Positions 1 through 10,415 of a stretch of 64,000 bases of DNA are shown piece by piece. The stretch's first letter is position 1. Each line of letters opens with the position of its first letter. The stretch lies in the NCBI RefSeq assembly GCF_963678635.1, contig NC_087071.1:27387378-27451377 (forward strand). The letters run 5' to 3'. The position numbers and the translations under genes were made by a program. This stretch comes from Symsagittifera roscoffensis (lineage: Eukaryota > Xenacoelomorpha > Acoela > Convolutidae). The notes under the pieces were generated by a model, which worked only from the letters and a program-made list of their open reading frames with translations, did not search any database and was not told the origin of the DNA.

Positions 1-919
1 ATATTACCTTCTTACCCCATATCCCACATTAATGCAATCACTCAAAAAATTTTCACCTGAAAGCATTAGAGCTATTGCTCGAAACCCAAATATTGACCTA
101 CAGTCAATTGGAATATATTCAAAATCCGATATCCAACATCACATTAGAACACAACAATTCCAAGAATTATTAACACAAATGGACACTATACAAAGACAAT
201 CAATTGACCAAAACTTACGCAAACTTGCCGAAACCGCAGGATTTGCAGATATTTATACACAAGACTATAGCGGATATTTTAAAGACATTAAAGACTATAT
301 ATATCTAAACGGTGAAAAATACCGACCACAAGATATCTCACCTATAAATATTTTTAGCTTTGTTACATTCAAAAATGAAATTCTTGATTTTTTAGGATGG
401 CCCTATTACATCTTAGAAAAATTAACTATTTTAAAAGCAATGTTTAACTTTATAGGATTTCTTTTTTCACTTTTAAAAGGAATCTATAATACATGCAGTA
501 TACACACACAAGTAAATAGACAAGCAAGTGTAGCACGCATACTATTTGCAGGATTTTTTGGAATTTTTTCATCATCAATAAACAAAATTCTTTTAGACGC
601 ACAAATAGAAGAATACAACACAAAAATAGCAACAAGACAGAACACATATGACGAAGAACATAACAATGTAGAAATAACGCCCACAGCACCACAGTTACCA
701 CCCCTACCACATAACCATCCATAATCCCTAGTCCCACGAAATTTTCGAAATTTAGCAATAACACATAATCCAAATTTTAGACCAACCATATCACAAAGTC
801 CCATTCAACATATAATGACACATCATTCACTAGATGAAAATACATATGAACAAATTATAGAACAACCCCATACCACCGCTTTTCAGTCTCAAAATAATAA
901 TTTTTTTAGCCCACGATGA
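1..919 (+). pseudogene. Env-like C-terminal ORF of gypsy-type element C (5' end outside window)
   Basis: The frame is open from the window edge, so the ATG at 32 is probably internal and the true start lies upstream. It reads to a TAA at 722-724 and then stays open in the same frame to a TGA at 917-919, so one in-frame stop splits a protein of at least 300 residues. The middle holds two hydrophobic stretches (about residues 130-155 and 165-190 from ATG 32), consistent with a membrane-anchored env-like protein, followed by a charged, Pro-rich tail. The part after the TAA begins with VPRNFRN, resembling the HPRRNRNF and HPRRTRSF tails of elements B and A. The envelope assignment is inference from position, membrane segments and tail similarity. 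No fusion-protein motif was recognised. The single stop suggests a recently inactivated copy. Confidence 0.5.
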
Positions 920-2723
920 GCCGACAACTTGGATCCCTACACCGCTCAAATTCCCATCCAACCAACCTCAACACTCCAATTACAATAATTCCACTTTTTG
1001 CTTTCCCACCACCCGATTTCCCAACCAATAATGTAACATCAGGCATGAATTCAGACACTAATTCACATATCTCAGTTTTATACTCCATTTCACAACTCAA
1101 TAACCCAAATATTGAAACTCCTGATGAATTTGCAGACTCTGAACCATCTCCATCCAATAATTTTCAAACCAACTCCTCAGTTTTTTCAAAACCCCCTTTT
1201 CAACCAATCCCACCAAATAACCCACTCCCATCCATTTCTACACCCTCTTATGCTTCACAAGTCACCCCAACCTACTCTTCATTTCATTCAGACCGATCAC
1301 CCAATTCTCCAGATACTCCCCAAATCTCCCAAGAACTAGATAATTTTATCACCCTACAACAACAACCCTTCCACCTTGAAAACCCCACTATAAATCAGAT
1401 TTCATCAACAATAGAATCATCAAACCCACCTACCCCTACACCCTCTTCAGCTTATACCGCATCATTAGCACCATCATCCACATCCACCGAATCATCAAAT
1501 AGCACTAATAGAGCTTATCGCACTTTCAAAAGAAAATTCCCAAACCATCCATTTCCAACAAAACCAGGAACAGCCCTTGAATATATTAATCATCCAAATC
1601 ACACTAACACGAAAGATTTTTTAGCAATCACCTTACCTTCATTTCCACAATATACTTTGAACACCCCTAACGACACTAACGACACACGTAGTTTTGTAGA
1701 TGAACAAGTTTTAATGCCTACACTTCATTGGACATCATATTATCATTTTCCTAACCCCCTTTGCCTACCTTTATCTAATACTCACATCGATATAGAAAGA
1801 AATCAAAATATGCTATATCGACTCACCACACCACTAACACATAGACAATTTACTTATATAGGATATAAAAAGTCACTAAAAACATACACTGCACCCCGAG
1901 CTAACGAATATACGCTAGAATATTACGATCACAACATCATCCGAGCTAACCAAGACCAATTTTTAGATGATGATCGTTTCGCTAACCCACAAATCACAGA
2001 AAAATTCTTCATAAAAACACCATATGTATTTACATTCAATATATTTGATCGCAAATTCGACCACGTCATTTCTGAAGCACTAACCGACATGCAAGCTTAC
2101 GAAAGTTTTAAAGAAAGATTTCAATTATTTTCACTAACCTTCAATTTCCTTGCACCACAAGAACGCGATTTGCACTGCTCACACGACATTATGTTACGCA
2201 CTAAACAAACCCACACATATACATATTATCGCTTCATACAAAATCATTTTGATCTACACACTCCATCAAGACAACCACACCACCGTTTTCAATTTATTAA
2301 CTCTAAATACACATCACCATTTTTTCTTAACTTCACATATTGCATCAAAGATACTAACCTTCACGGTATTCTTCGCAATTATGATCCCATAACCCAAATG
2401 TATATTTTTGTCTCATCACGAAGACCTTCAACGCAGAAGAATCCAGACCCTTCCTTATCCCACATGAATTTATCCAACCTATAGAAATCCCGATATTAGA
2501 ATTCATTCACAACACTAAATACAATCACAAATTATATAATCTCATCCAAAACACACCTTATGAGTTTGCAGTTGGCACTGAAGAACTAAAAACTATTAAA
2601 GCACTTCAATTGCTTTGGCCACTGCTTCAAACTAAAAACATCATTCGCATACTAGCAAAATTACTAACAAATTCCGACATAATACACGACATCTTCCCCC
2701 ACGGTTTTTTCCCCGACGACTAA
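916..2723 (+). pseudogene. Unrecognised ORF downstream of env in element C, one frameshift
   Basis: The ATG at 916-918 overlaps the TGA (917-919) ending the upstream frame, an ATGA arrangement typical of reinitiation. About the first 190 residues are very rich in Pro, Ser, Thr, Asn and Gln and look disordered. Residues from about 200 on are a globular-looking region rich in Tyr, Phe, His and Asn, with no catalytic motif I recognise. The main frame ends at TAG 2482-2484. The -1 frame, open after a TAA at 2391-2393, continues to TAA 2721-2723 with protein-like sequence (for example LLWPLLQTKNIIRILAKLL), so a frameshift lies in 2394-2480, perhaps at the T-run near 2404-2409. Full length would be about 600 residues. 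Ser/Pro-rich remnants occupy the same position in elements A and B, so it seems a regular part of this family. Function unknown. Confidence 0.55.
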
Positions 2724-4384
2724 CGGGTAAGTATAATTTATCATATTCTTCACTAATAAATTTGAAATAAATACTAACCATTCTTATCCATGTCTTATTT
2801 AGATTTTTAGTCTTCATCCCACGATCACCTATAAATTACACAAAAGAAAAATAAAAAATAGAAAACTTCTTCAAATTCTTCAAAACTCTAATAATATTTT
2901 GCACTAGATAAATTCAATAAAAATCATACCAATGTAGTAAATTAATTTATAAATTATTACCCTAAAAGCAGGAATTCTAATAATGATGAAAATTTGTAAC
3001 TTAATTTTTCCCCAAAAAACTAGCAGTAAAATTGAAATTATATGTAGTAAATTGATAAAACGAAAATGCAGTACTAACCTTTTGATATTTCCACTCACTC
3101 GCACAAAAATTCTATCCAAACTCGCACAGCTCGCCCACGAAAAATTGTTTAAATAATGAATTTCAGTTTCAAGCTTTCACACTCAACAACTCTAACACAC
3201 GATAACACGTTTCAAACTTTCCTTTAACCCGGTTGGAAAGGAATTATATACTAAACAAAACTAACCAATGCAGCTTACTAAACACCACAAATCATAGAAT
3301 AACAGCATGACTAAGGAAAGGAAACCAACGGTACCCAAACCGGATTAACCCAGTTTAAAACTGGATAATTTATTCTTTTGAAGACTATTATAAAGTCTAA
3401 GAAAGAAATAATAAAACACAAAAAAGTCAAAAGACAAACCCATACCAAAAACAATTTGATTTTTGAAAAAAGGACACAACCAACGAAACATAAGAAAAAC
3501 CACAATAAACCCAACATAAAACGTTATCACATAACAGGACCTCTCACAGAAACCGCATGAAATCATACTCCCACTCCTGGCCTAACCCACCAGAGAGGAC
3601 GTCCTGAGCATGCTCTATAGCCGGCCTAACCCACCGCGCTACATCCACGCTTTGTGACCACACTTCTATTTTTAATAAGAGGTACTCAAGGGTGAGTAAC
3701 TCTTCAAAATAACCGAACTAAAACAAAAAGCTTTTGTGAAAACAACTAACCAAAATCATAATTAAAACACCGAACTAATAAAAATTTTATAAAACGTAAA
3801 TTATACCTTGCAGTATATAGATCAGCATACAACACCAAAGACGAACATCCAAAGACAAAAGGACCCCACTACACTCGAAAAAGAATGGCCAACCACAATC
3901 AATATGCCGTCCACAATCACAACTCAAAGGATTTAGTGTACGACTTGACTTCGCAGAAAAGGACTTCATTGAACTAGACCAATGACGACCTCGATGTTCA
4001 AGTATACGTCCAGATCCGAGTAACCAGGCATCCCCTCCACGCACAATCTCCACGCCATTCCCAGACTAGGTTGAACACAAAAGAAGTTCTCTACATGAAA
4101 CAGAAAAACCTGTCATAGCAAACCATTCTGAAATCAGATTTGAGTTTGTTGAGAAAACCCAGTCGTTGTCATAAGAAGACACAACGATTGATCCTGGAAC
4201 TTCTCTAACAGGAGAACCCAGAAGAAATATGATGTTCGCCAAATACCAACGTCCATCATCCATCCTTTGAATTGCAGAAACACTATTCTAAAAAACTCTG
4301 TAAAACCCGGATGGGTGGAACCTGATCTAAACTACATTTTATGATTGGATAAATTAGATATTTTACCACTGTAAAGTATTTAAT
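2724..4384 (+). other. Noncoding 3' region of element C
   Basis: No supportable ORF. AATAAA occurs at 2755-2760 just past the end of the preceding ORF and could be a polyadenylation signal. A strong 5' splice-site match (CGG then GTAAGTAT, GT at 2727-2728) directly follows the stop codon. The stretch is A/C-rich on the plus strand like the ORFs before it, which supports it belonging to the same element up to the LTR. Confidence 0.35.
3579..3635. repeat. Short direct repeat GGCCTAACCCACC, two copies
   Basis: The 13-mer GGCCTAACCCACC occurs at 3579-3591 and 3623-3635 in a locally GC-rich patch. Read on the minus strand, the patch contains TAGCGCGGTGGGTTAGG, which resembles a Pol III A box, but no B box follows, so a tRNA or SINE call is not supported. 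Confidence 0.5.
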
Positions 4385-4715
4385 ATTAACCAATCATGAT
4401 CCATCTAACTAACAACCCACTTATTTGTAAGTGCTGAAATTACTTGTAATTTCAGCACCAGAGAGATTTGAATTTAACTTAGAAATTAGTTGCCTCTCCA
4501 AGAGAACTTCAGCAGCCGCAATAAACCAGTATACCCTATATCTATTGAGCCTAGCAGAGACTAGTTAAACAACCTGAGACTAGAATAGTATAAGAGTAAG
4601 ATTAGGATCGGTATTAGACTAAGAAGTTGCACGAATCTATCCGGCCGAAAATAAGATAGCGTGACGAGCAGACGGTGTACCCTATCCGAAATTACTCTAT
4701 GAGTTAAGACCATCG
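4385..4715 (+). repeat. LTR of element C (probable 3' LTR)
   Basis: This segment aligns with 34975-35290. Shared blocks include AACCAGTATACC, ATCTATTGAG, TATAAGAGTAAGATTA, AAGTTGCACGAATCT and CCGGCCGAAAAT in the same order and spacing. It contains a perfect hairpin, GTGCTGAAATTAC / GTAATTTCAGCAC, near 4431-4458; the other copy has the same hairpin with compensated sequence. It lies downstream of, and in the same orientation as, the element C ORFs, hence the 3' LTR call. Exact ends are uncertain. No canonical TG...CA ends were fixed. Confidence 0.6.
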
Positions 4716-5533
4716 GTTATAACTCATTAAGTTGACCTGATTTTAAAACTGATGCAATAATCAATTGAATTTGATTATAAATTGATCTTATGTAACGCTT
4801 CGTGTTTTAGGCATGCTCATTCGATTTGATTTCATTTGAACATATTTGAAATATTTTACATCATTTTTCATCCATCCTTCGTATACTTATAATTTTATGC
4901 AGATTCATACAAATTTTCTGACTTGTTCAACTATCAAAAAACATGAATAATTCGGGAAGAAAAATTCAAATGATACTATTCATTTTTAGGCTTTAAAAGG
5001 AATCCAAACGTTCGAAACTTTGCTTCTCGTGCTTTTATTTGAGATCATGGGCAGGACTATTCTCCTCTAGTTCTAGTTCCACTATTTTATGTCTAGAATT
5101 TTGCGACCTTTTGTTGAGACTTTTGCCACTAGATTCAAGGCTATCACAACTAACTAACAGAATATCGCGACTAACTTACAGACGACTCTTGTGACTGATT
5201 TTAATTCATTTAGGACTAAGTTCAAGGCTATCGCGACCGTTACATGATGAGAATTTATCCGCTACAACGAAACTCTAGACAGACTAAGAGTTTTCAGTCG
5301 CGGAATGAACTTCGACAGAACTTCGAGAATCTAGAGATGTGTCGGGTAACTGAACCCGGTAAATTGTTAACTAATTTGTGAGTTTGAAAAAATTGCACCA
5401 TCTTTCTGACAAGTCCCCTCGTCCCACAAGCAAGGCTACTGAAGAATTTTTAATTAAGAATATCGAAATATGAGTGTTTGTTTTGTGATTTCGTTTAGCC
5501 GAATGATTTTTAAGACAATCTGGCGAACGATAA
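4716..5533. other. Intergenic stretch, nothing recognised
   Basis: AT-rich sequence with no ORF of note. Around 5110-5240 it contains loosely repeated words such as GACTAAGTTCAAGGCTATCGC and ACTAGATTCAAGGCTATC, a short imperfect direct repeat. Confidence 0.4.
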
Positions 5534-5676
5534 TTAAGTGTACTCGGTGGTGTCTGTGAACACTTTCATCATGAAGTACTGGTTGATTCCAAGGAGCACT
5601 GCAAATACCAACACCATCAATACTTTCCCATTGGTCAGCAGAACAGTCTGCTGCTGACTACCGCTCAGAGCAGCAC
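5534..5676 (-). CDS. Possible terminal exon of a single-pass membrane protein
   Basis: On the minus strand a sequence with codon-like composition, much less A/T-homopolymeric than its surroundings, runs from a candidate acceptor (ATGTTTTAG, exon from 5676 downward) to TAA at 5534-5536. It encodes about 47 residues: Gly/Ala/Ser, a QQQ run, then a hydrophobic span (VLMVLVFAVLLGINQYFMM) and a polar Thr-rich end (FTDTTEYT). This suggests a C-terminal transmembrane segment with a short tail. The frame is open further upstream through T-rich sequence that looks intronic. Upstream exons were not found and the family is not recognised. The evidence is composition, acceptor and hydrophobic profile only. 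Confidence 0.35.
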
Positions 5677-6132
5677 CTAAAACATCATTGGCCAAAACTT
5701 TCAAAAGGATTGCAAAAATCTCGGACACAAAAAAAATCCGCTTTGACGAAAAATCGGATAGAAAAAAATCAAAAAATTTCAAAAAAAAATCACAAAAAAA
5801 CATGGCAAGTGAATTATCTTACGAGTTTTTTTTTGCAGGCATCAACTAGTTTTACATATGACTCAATTTCAAACTTGCAGCTTTTGCAACATGTAACACA
5901 AGATAATGCCCGTACCCAGCGAAGGCTGCTTTTCTAGATAAAAATGTTATATATATTACCTAGCCAATTTTATAAAATTTTCTCTACAGAAATGATCCAT
6001 TTCTTTCGTAGTTTAGAAATAAACAATATATGGAAAAAATGCCCATAAATCATTTCACTGCTCAACTGCAACGAGATAATCATGCTTCGACAATATACAA
6101 TAGCCGTAGCTATAACTATCGTACAGTAGCAG

Positions 6133-6204
6133 GTACTGTGGCCTAGCTGTTAGAACATCTAGCTAAAAAATCGCAGGGCGGGAGTTCGAGCCCCAGACGG
6201 AGAC
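6133..6204 (+). other. tRNA-like Pol III unit (pseudo-tRNA or SINE head)
   Basis: An A box-like TGGCCTAGCTG at 6139-6149 and a B box-like GAGTTCGAGCC at 6182-6192 have tRNA spacing and are followed at once by a T6 run (6205-6210) that would terminate Pol III. The 3' acceptor arm (CGGAGAC) pairs poorly with the 5' end and the T stem has mismatches, so a functional tRNA is unlikely. A tRNA-derived SINE or tRNA pseudogene fits better. Confidence 0.45.
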
Positions 6205-6210
6205 TTTTTT

Positions 6211-8334
6211 CTAGCTAGAATTAGCCTAGATTTAGCTAAGTTCTGATCAGAAATAAGATGAGTAATAATGAATTTTAAGAAAATCCCTACTTTATTTAAA
6301 CATTTCAGAAAAAATTTCTAATCAAAAAATTATATTACGTATAAAGTATTCCAGGTCAGAATTAAAGAATCTTCTCGGTGTTCAAGTATACAGAGTTCCA
6401 TAAAATTTAAGTAGTTAAAATTAGATCCCTTTGCAAGAAACTAGCGCAATTTTTTAAGCTTGGCAACTACTTTCAGGTGCGCTTAATTCCAAATTTATCT
6501 TATGTGATTAGCTTGCAAGTGGAACAAAGTAACTTAGACAGAGCTATACTGCAGCTTTAAATGAAAAGTTTTTTAAAAAAATTTCTGCCAGAAAACCAAA
6601 ATAATTTTTGTCAACGCTTTTGTTCTACGTGAGTGAAAACGTTTTTGAAACAGTTTAGGAGAGCTCGGAAAATCAATTTGGTCGTTCTAAAAACAAGGTC
6701 GGCAAAGAACGACCTGGTTTCGACCTTAATATTTTGATCATCAGACTGTTGTTAATCTCTTATGCTGTCTGCGCTACTGCTATTTTTTGTCACGATAATT
6801 AAGTTAAACTAAAAATCTCCAAATAATTGTGGTGTAGTTTTTATCTAGACTGTGACTTGAACTTACTTTGAAAGAATTATTGTGTTTCGAAAATAAAATA
6901 GACACAAGCTTGCTTTTCAGCAAAATACATCGAAAGCTCTCCTGAGAACTCAAAATTGTCTAAAAAATGCTCAATCATGACGAGTGCCTAGTACATCAAT
7001 TCTGTATGTTGCAAAATTTTGGCATAAAGCTTGCTTAAATTCTTTTTTCTGGTTGAAAGTATCAAGTTAAAATTTCAAAAAATCCAAACCTATCACAGGG
7101 CCGAAATTTGAATGATTTTTTAATGAATTAAGCCCTTTTGATCGTGGTTAAATTTTGTTTTAGAAAAAATCTAAAGAATATTTGAAAAAATTTTTAAATT
7201 TTCTTTTAATTTTTTCTTTAATTCTATTTTAGAAAATGTCTAAAAAACAATCGATAAAATTTTTTGAAACTTTTTGATGTACAACCTATTCTGTTTGGTC
7301 AATCGATAGCGTTCCAAAGAGAAGACTACAACGAAACAGAGTTTTGTTGACAAGTTTTTAAATTTTTAGCTCAAGCATTAAACTTGATTAAATCAGTGCT
7401 AGCTTTTTAATTTGCAACTAGCAAGAACGCTATAAATCACAAGATTTAAAGAGAAAGAGTTTTTTTAATTTTTTTTTCAGTTTTTTGGCTATTTTGATTC
7501 AGCAAAAAACGATTTCAATTTTAAATTTTAAACTATAAATATCAGAATTGGCAAGGATATATTCAATAGAATGTTAACTTGTATGAACGGAATCAATCAG
7601 CCCTAATTATCTCGACGCTGAGAGACGAATTTTTGCAAAATTCACGACTAAAAATGCTTTTGTATGCTAGAAAATTTTGCTAGTTTGCTAGGAAAAAGTT
7701 CCCAAAAACTTTGCATAACTGCTCAACAAACTGTTTTTTAACAAAAAATGAAAGTTTTTTTGAATTTGTTTTCCAAATTTTTGCAAAAATTTGATAAAAT
7801 TTATATGAAATGTTATTGTATAATTTGTTGGAATCAGTGTTGAAAAATTTGTTGAAAAAGTTGAAAACAACAAAACTAAGATGCGAAAAGCAAGCGCGGT
7901 TGCTTTTTCCTGCACGAAACTCACAAAATCAATTAGATGAAAAATCCATTAAATTGTCAAGAACTATGAGTTTAATGGCCTAAAAAGGTCAGATTGCAAC
8001 AAAAACGAGTCTGTTTTTATTGCAGCGACGCTTCAATTTTCCGGCTGAATTTTAACGTTTAGAGAGTAGCGTTCGAATTCGAAAAAATGATGATAAAAAT
8101 CAGGAAAAAATAAATCAGTTTTAAAAACAAATTTGATTTTTCTTAAATATCATTCCACACTAGCAATATAAAGTACAAAGTGATTGATTTAGTTAGCAGC
8201 ACGGCAGGCTTCTATTCAATTACGAACAATTTATGAGCCAGAAAAGTAAGTTGCTCATTAGTTACTAGCGCGCAGTATCTCACGCGTTGACTATCCTAAA
8301 CTAACCAAATCGGCAAATTTCAAACTTCTTTAGC
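6211..8334. other. Intergenic stretch, mostly featureless
   Basis: AT-rich sequence with many A and T homopolymers and no supportable gene. A short piece at about 6657-6722 (GAGCTCGGAAAATC, TTTGGTCG, AAAAACAAGGTCGGCAAA) resembles the right half of the hAT-like MITE seen at 24582 and 31886. Confidence 0.4.
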
Positions 8335-9329
8335 TTTGCAAAAAACAATTACTCGTAATTTATTCTTTAACAAATTTTGAGCTCAAGACATCAGCAGCTT
8401 TCAGTTAACAATAGTTAATAAAAAATATTTCTTCAAAAAGGACTAGTTAAAAATCAAATCTTGCATGTGAAAAAGTTAAAGACACAAGTATTCGGTCACT
8501 TTTTCTGAAAAATTGAACAATAAATTCTTAAATTGCTGAAAAAACAAAAGATATCAGATCTGAGTGTTACCTACCCCTTGTAGCGGTATCGGCTTGCTTA
8601 ACCATTTTAGCGGCGTGTTATTCAAAAATTATTGTCTCTGTTTAAACAAATTTCAAGTTTGACTAAGATTGAAAATCAAAACAAAGCAATGAAACCAACA
8701 ATGTAGTTTGCGCACTTGTTAATGGGGTTTCTTATTATCTTCACAAACAGTGAAAAAATCAAGGTATCTATCTCTTTCTCCAGCACATTAAATTCAACTT
8801 GATGTGTTTTTGATAATAACTCAACAACGATAAATACTTTAACTTTTGTTACTAATTGCATGTACTTGACAAAGTGTTCAAAAAAAATAAAAACATTTTT
8901 CATTTTGTCAATCAAATAGAGAAAAAACTTGAAGGAGATTCACATGATAAATCTTTGATATTTTAATAATAAAATATGAAGGTCTTTGATAATTACAATT
9001 TGGCAGAACCTGCGCCATGAAAAAAAGTGAAAAAAGCTGAAATCAAAATTAAATGTGTTCGAACTTCATTCAGCATAGCATGTATCCTAATTCGGAAACT
9101 ATAAATTCATTATCCTTCTGCACAAAAACTGAAAATAATCCAGATTCAAATTTGGGAAAGCATTGATGGTCACAGGCTTGGACCTTCGTACTCCAAAAAG
9201 AAAATTTTTCTAAGAGACCTTCCAAATATCTTAACTGCCTCTCACTTTTGGCAATGTGTCTCTCTATTGATTTGAAAAAATGACAAAGTTATCACACATA
9301 GTTGCGTATTGTATTGAGTGAAAGGAGCT

Positions 9330-9900
9330 GCCCCTTACCTCTGTCAAATTTTGGACCCCTTGTCCACTCATATAGTCCTCCTTTGATACTGTTGAACATC
9401 AAATTTTGGCTTACCGACCCTAAAATTTTGCCAAATATCGCCAATAGACTAATTTTGAAAGTTTAGTCGCTTTGAAAATGATCTTCAATGAAAGTTTGAC
9501 ATAAGTTTGCAAAGTTAGAGCAAGTTTTACGAAAAAAAAAAATTTTTTTTTTCCAGATATATTCGTGATCTTTGAGAAAATATCAACTATAACGGGAGGG
9601 AATTTGATTTATATCGCCATGGGCGGATCTAAGATTTTTTCGAGGGGAGATCACGTGTTTTCAAAAGAAAAATCAGACATTTTTTCGACATTTATTTTTG
9701 CGCGACCAATATGATTCTCGGAGCTCTGTCAAGTCATCATAAAGACCCATCTTGATTTTAAAAAGTTCTGGGTAGCAAGCAACGTTTTCAAAAAGGCCAA
9801 AAAAGCGTTTTAAGGCACTTTTTGGAAGGTTTTGACCTAAAAAAAATTCGGCCTGCGCACTCCCTTTTAAAATTAGTACCAAGTGGCGGAAAAAATCGCT
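9330..9900. mobile_element. Decayed hAT-like MITE material inside array copy 1 (also 10830-11300 in copy 2)
   Basis: The block has GACCCTAAAATTTTGCC and CGCCAATAGACTAATTTT, like the left half of the MITE at 31886, and GGGCGGATCTAAGATTTTT plus CGCGACCAATATGATT, like its right end in inverse orientation. It therefore looks like a rearranged or folded insertion carried along when the unit was duplicated. Copy 2 has the corresponding GGGCGGATCCAAGATTTTT near 11086. Confidence 0.45.
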
Positions 9901-10313
9901 TTGGAAAATTCTATAGCTTTACAAAAATTAATCCAGGATAAAGTTTCAATTTTTTGAAATTTGACCTCAGAACATCAATAGTTTTCAGTTTACGAAAAAA
10001 AATCTCGTCAGAAAAGACTAGTCAAAAAGTCAAAAGAAAAAATAACCAGCCAAACAATTATTCCGCCAACTTTTTCAAAAAGTTGGAGCAAAAATCTTTG
10101 TGTTTCAAGAAAAAGTTTAGCACTTTTGTCTTCTTTAACCATTTTAGCGGCGTCTTATTTCATTTTAAATGTTTCTCTTCAAATAGAGCATAAGTTTGAC
10201 TGCGATTAAGTTTCAAATTAAAACAATGAAACAAACAACGTAGTTTGCGCACTTACTAATGAGGCTTCTTATAATCTTCTCGAACTGTAAAAAAAACAAG
10301 GTTGTTTTTCTAT

Positions 10314-10415
10314 CTCTTCTTGACACTCCGTTCAGAAATGTACGCGACACTGTGTTCGTGACACTGTGTTCACAAAAATAAATGTACTTGACACTGTACT
10401 TGACACTGTGTTCAA
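10314..10415. repeat. Minisatellite of CTTGACACTGTGTTCA words
   Basis: TTGACACTGT or GACACTGTGTTC recurs five to six times in about 100 bases. Related blocks sit in the other units at about 11770-11875, 12695-12790 and 13586-13690, so it is a fixed part of the array unit. Confidence 0.6.

Noticed and set aside
890-919. -1 slippage on the T-run before ATGA fusing the two element C ORFs
   Set aside because: Slipping at the T-run would read TAG at 907-909 in the -1 frame, so fusion fails; reinitiation fits better.
906-1157. Minus-strand Gly/Ser/Val-rich ORF
   Set aside because: Complement of the Pro/Ser-rich plus-strand ORF.
2394-2484. Programmed -1 ribosomal frameshift
   Set aside because: No slippery heptamer in the correct phase was found in the overlap.
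3311-3566. Hydrophobic minus-strand ORFs in element C
   Set aside because: Shadows of A/C-rich plus-strand sequence; T/G-rich complement yields Phe/Leu/Val by composition.
3579-3650. Second tRNA-derived SINE on the minus strand
   Set aside because: A box-like sequence only, no B box or terminator at a suitable distance.
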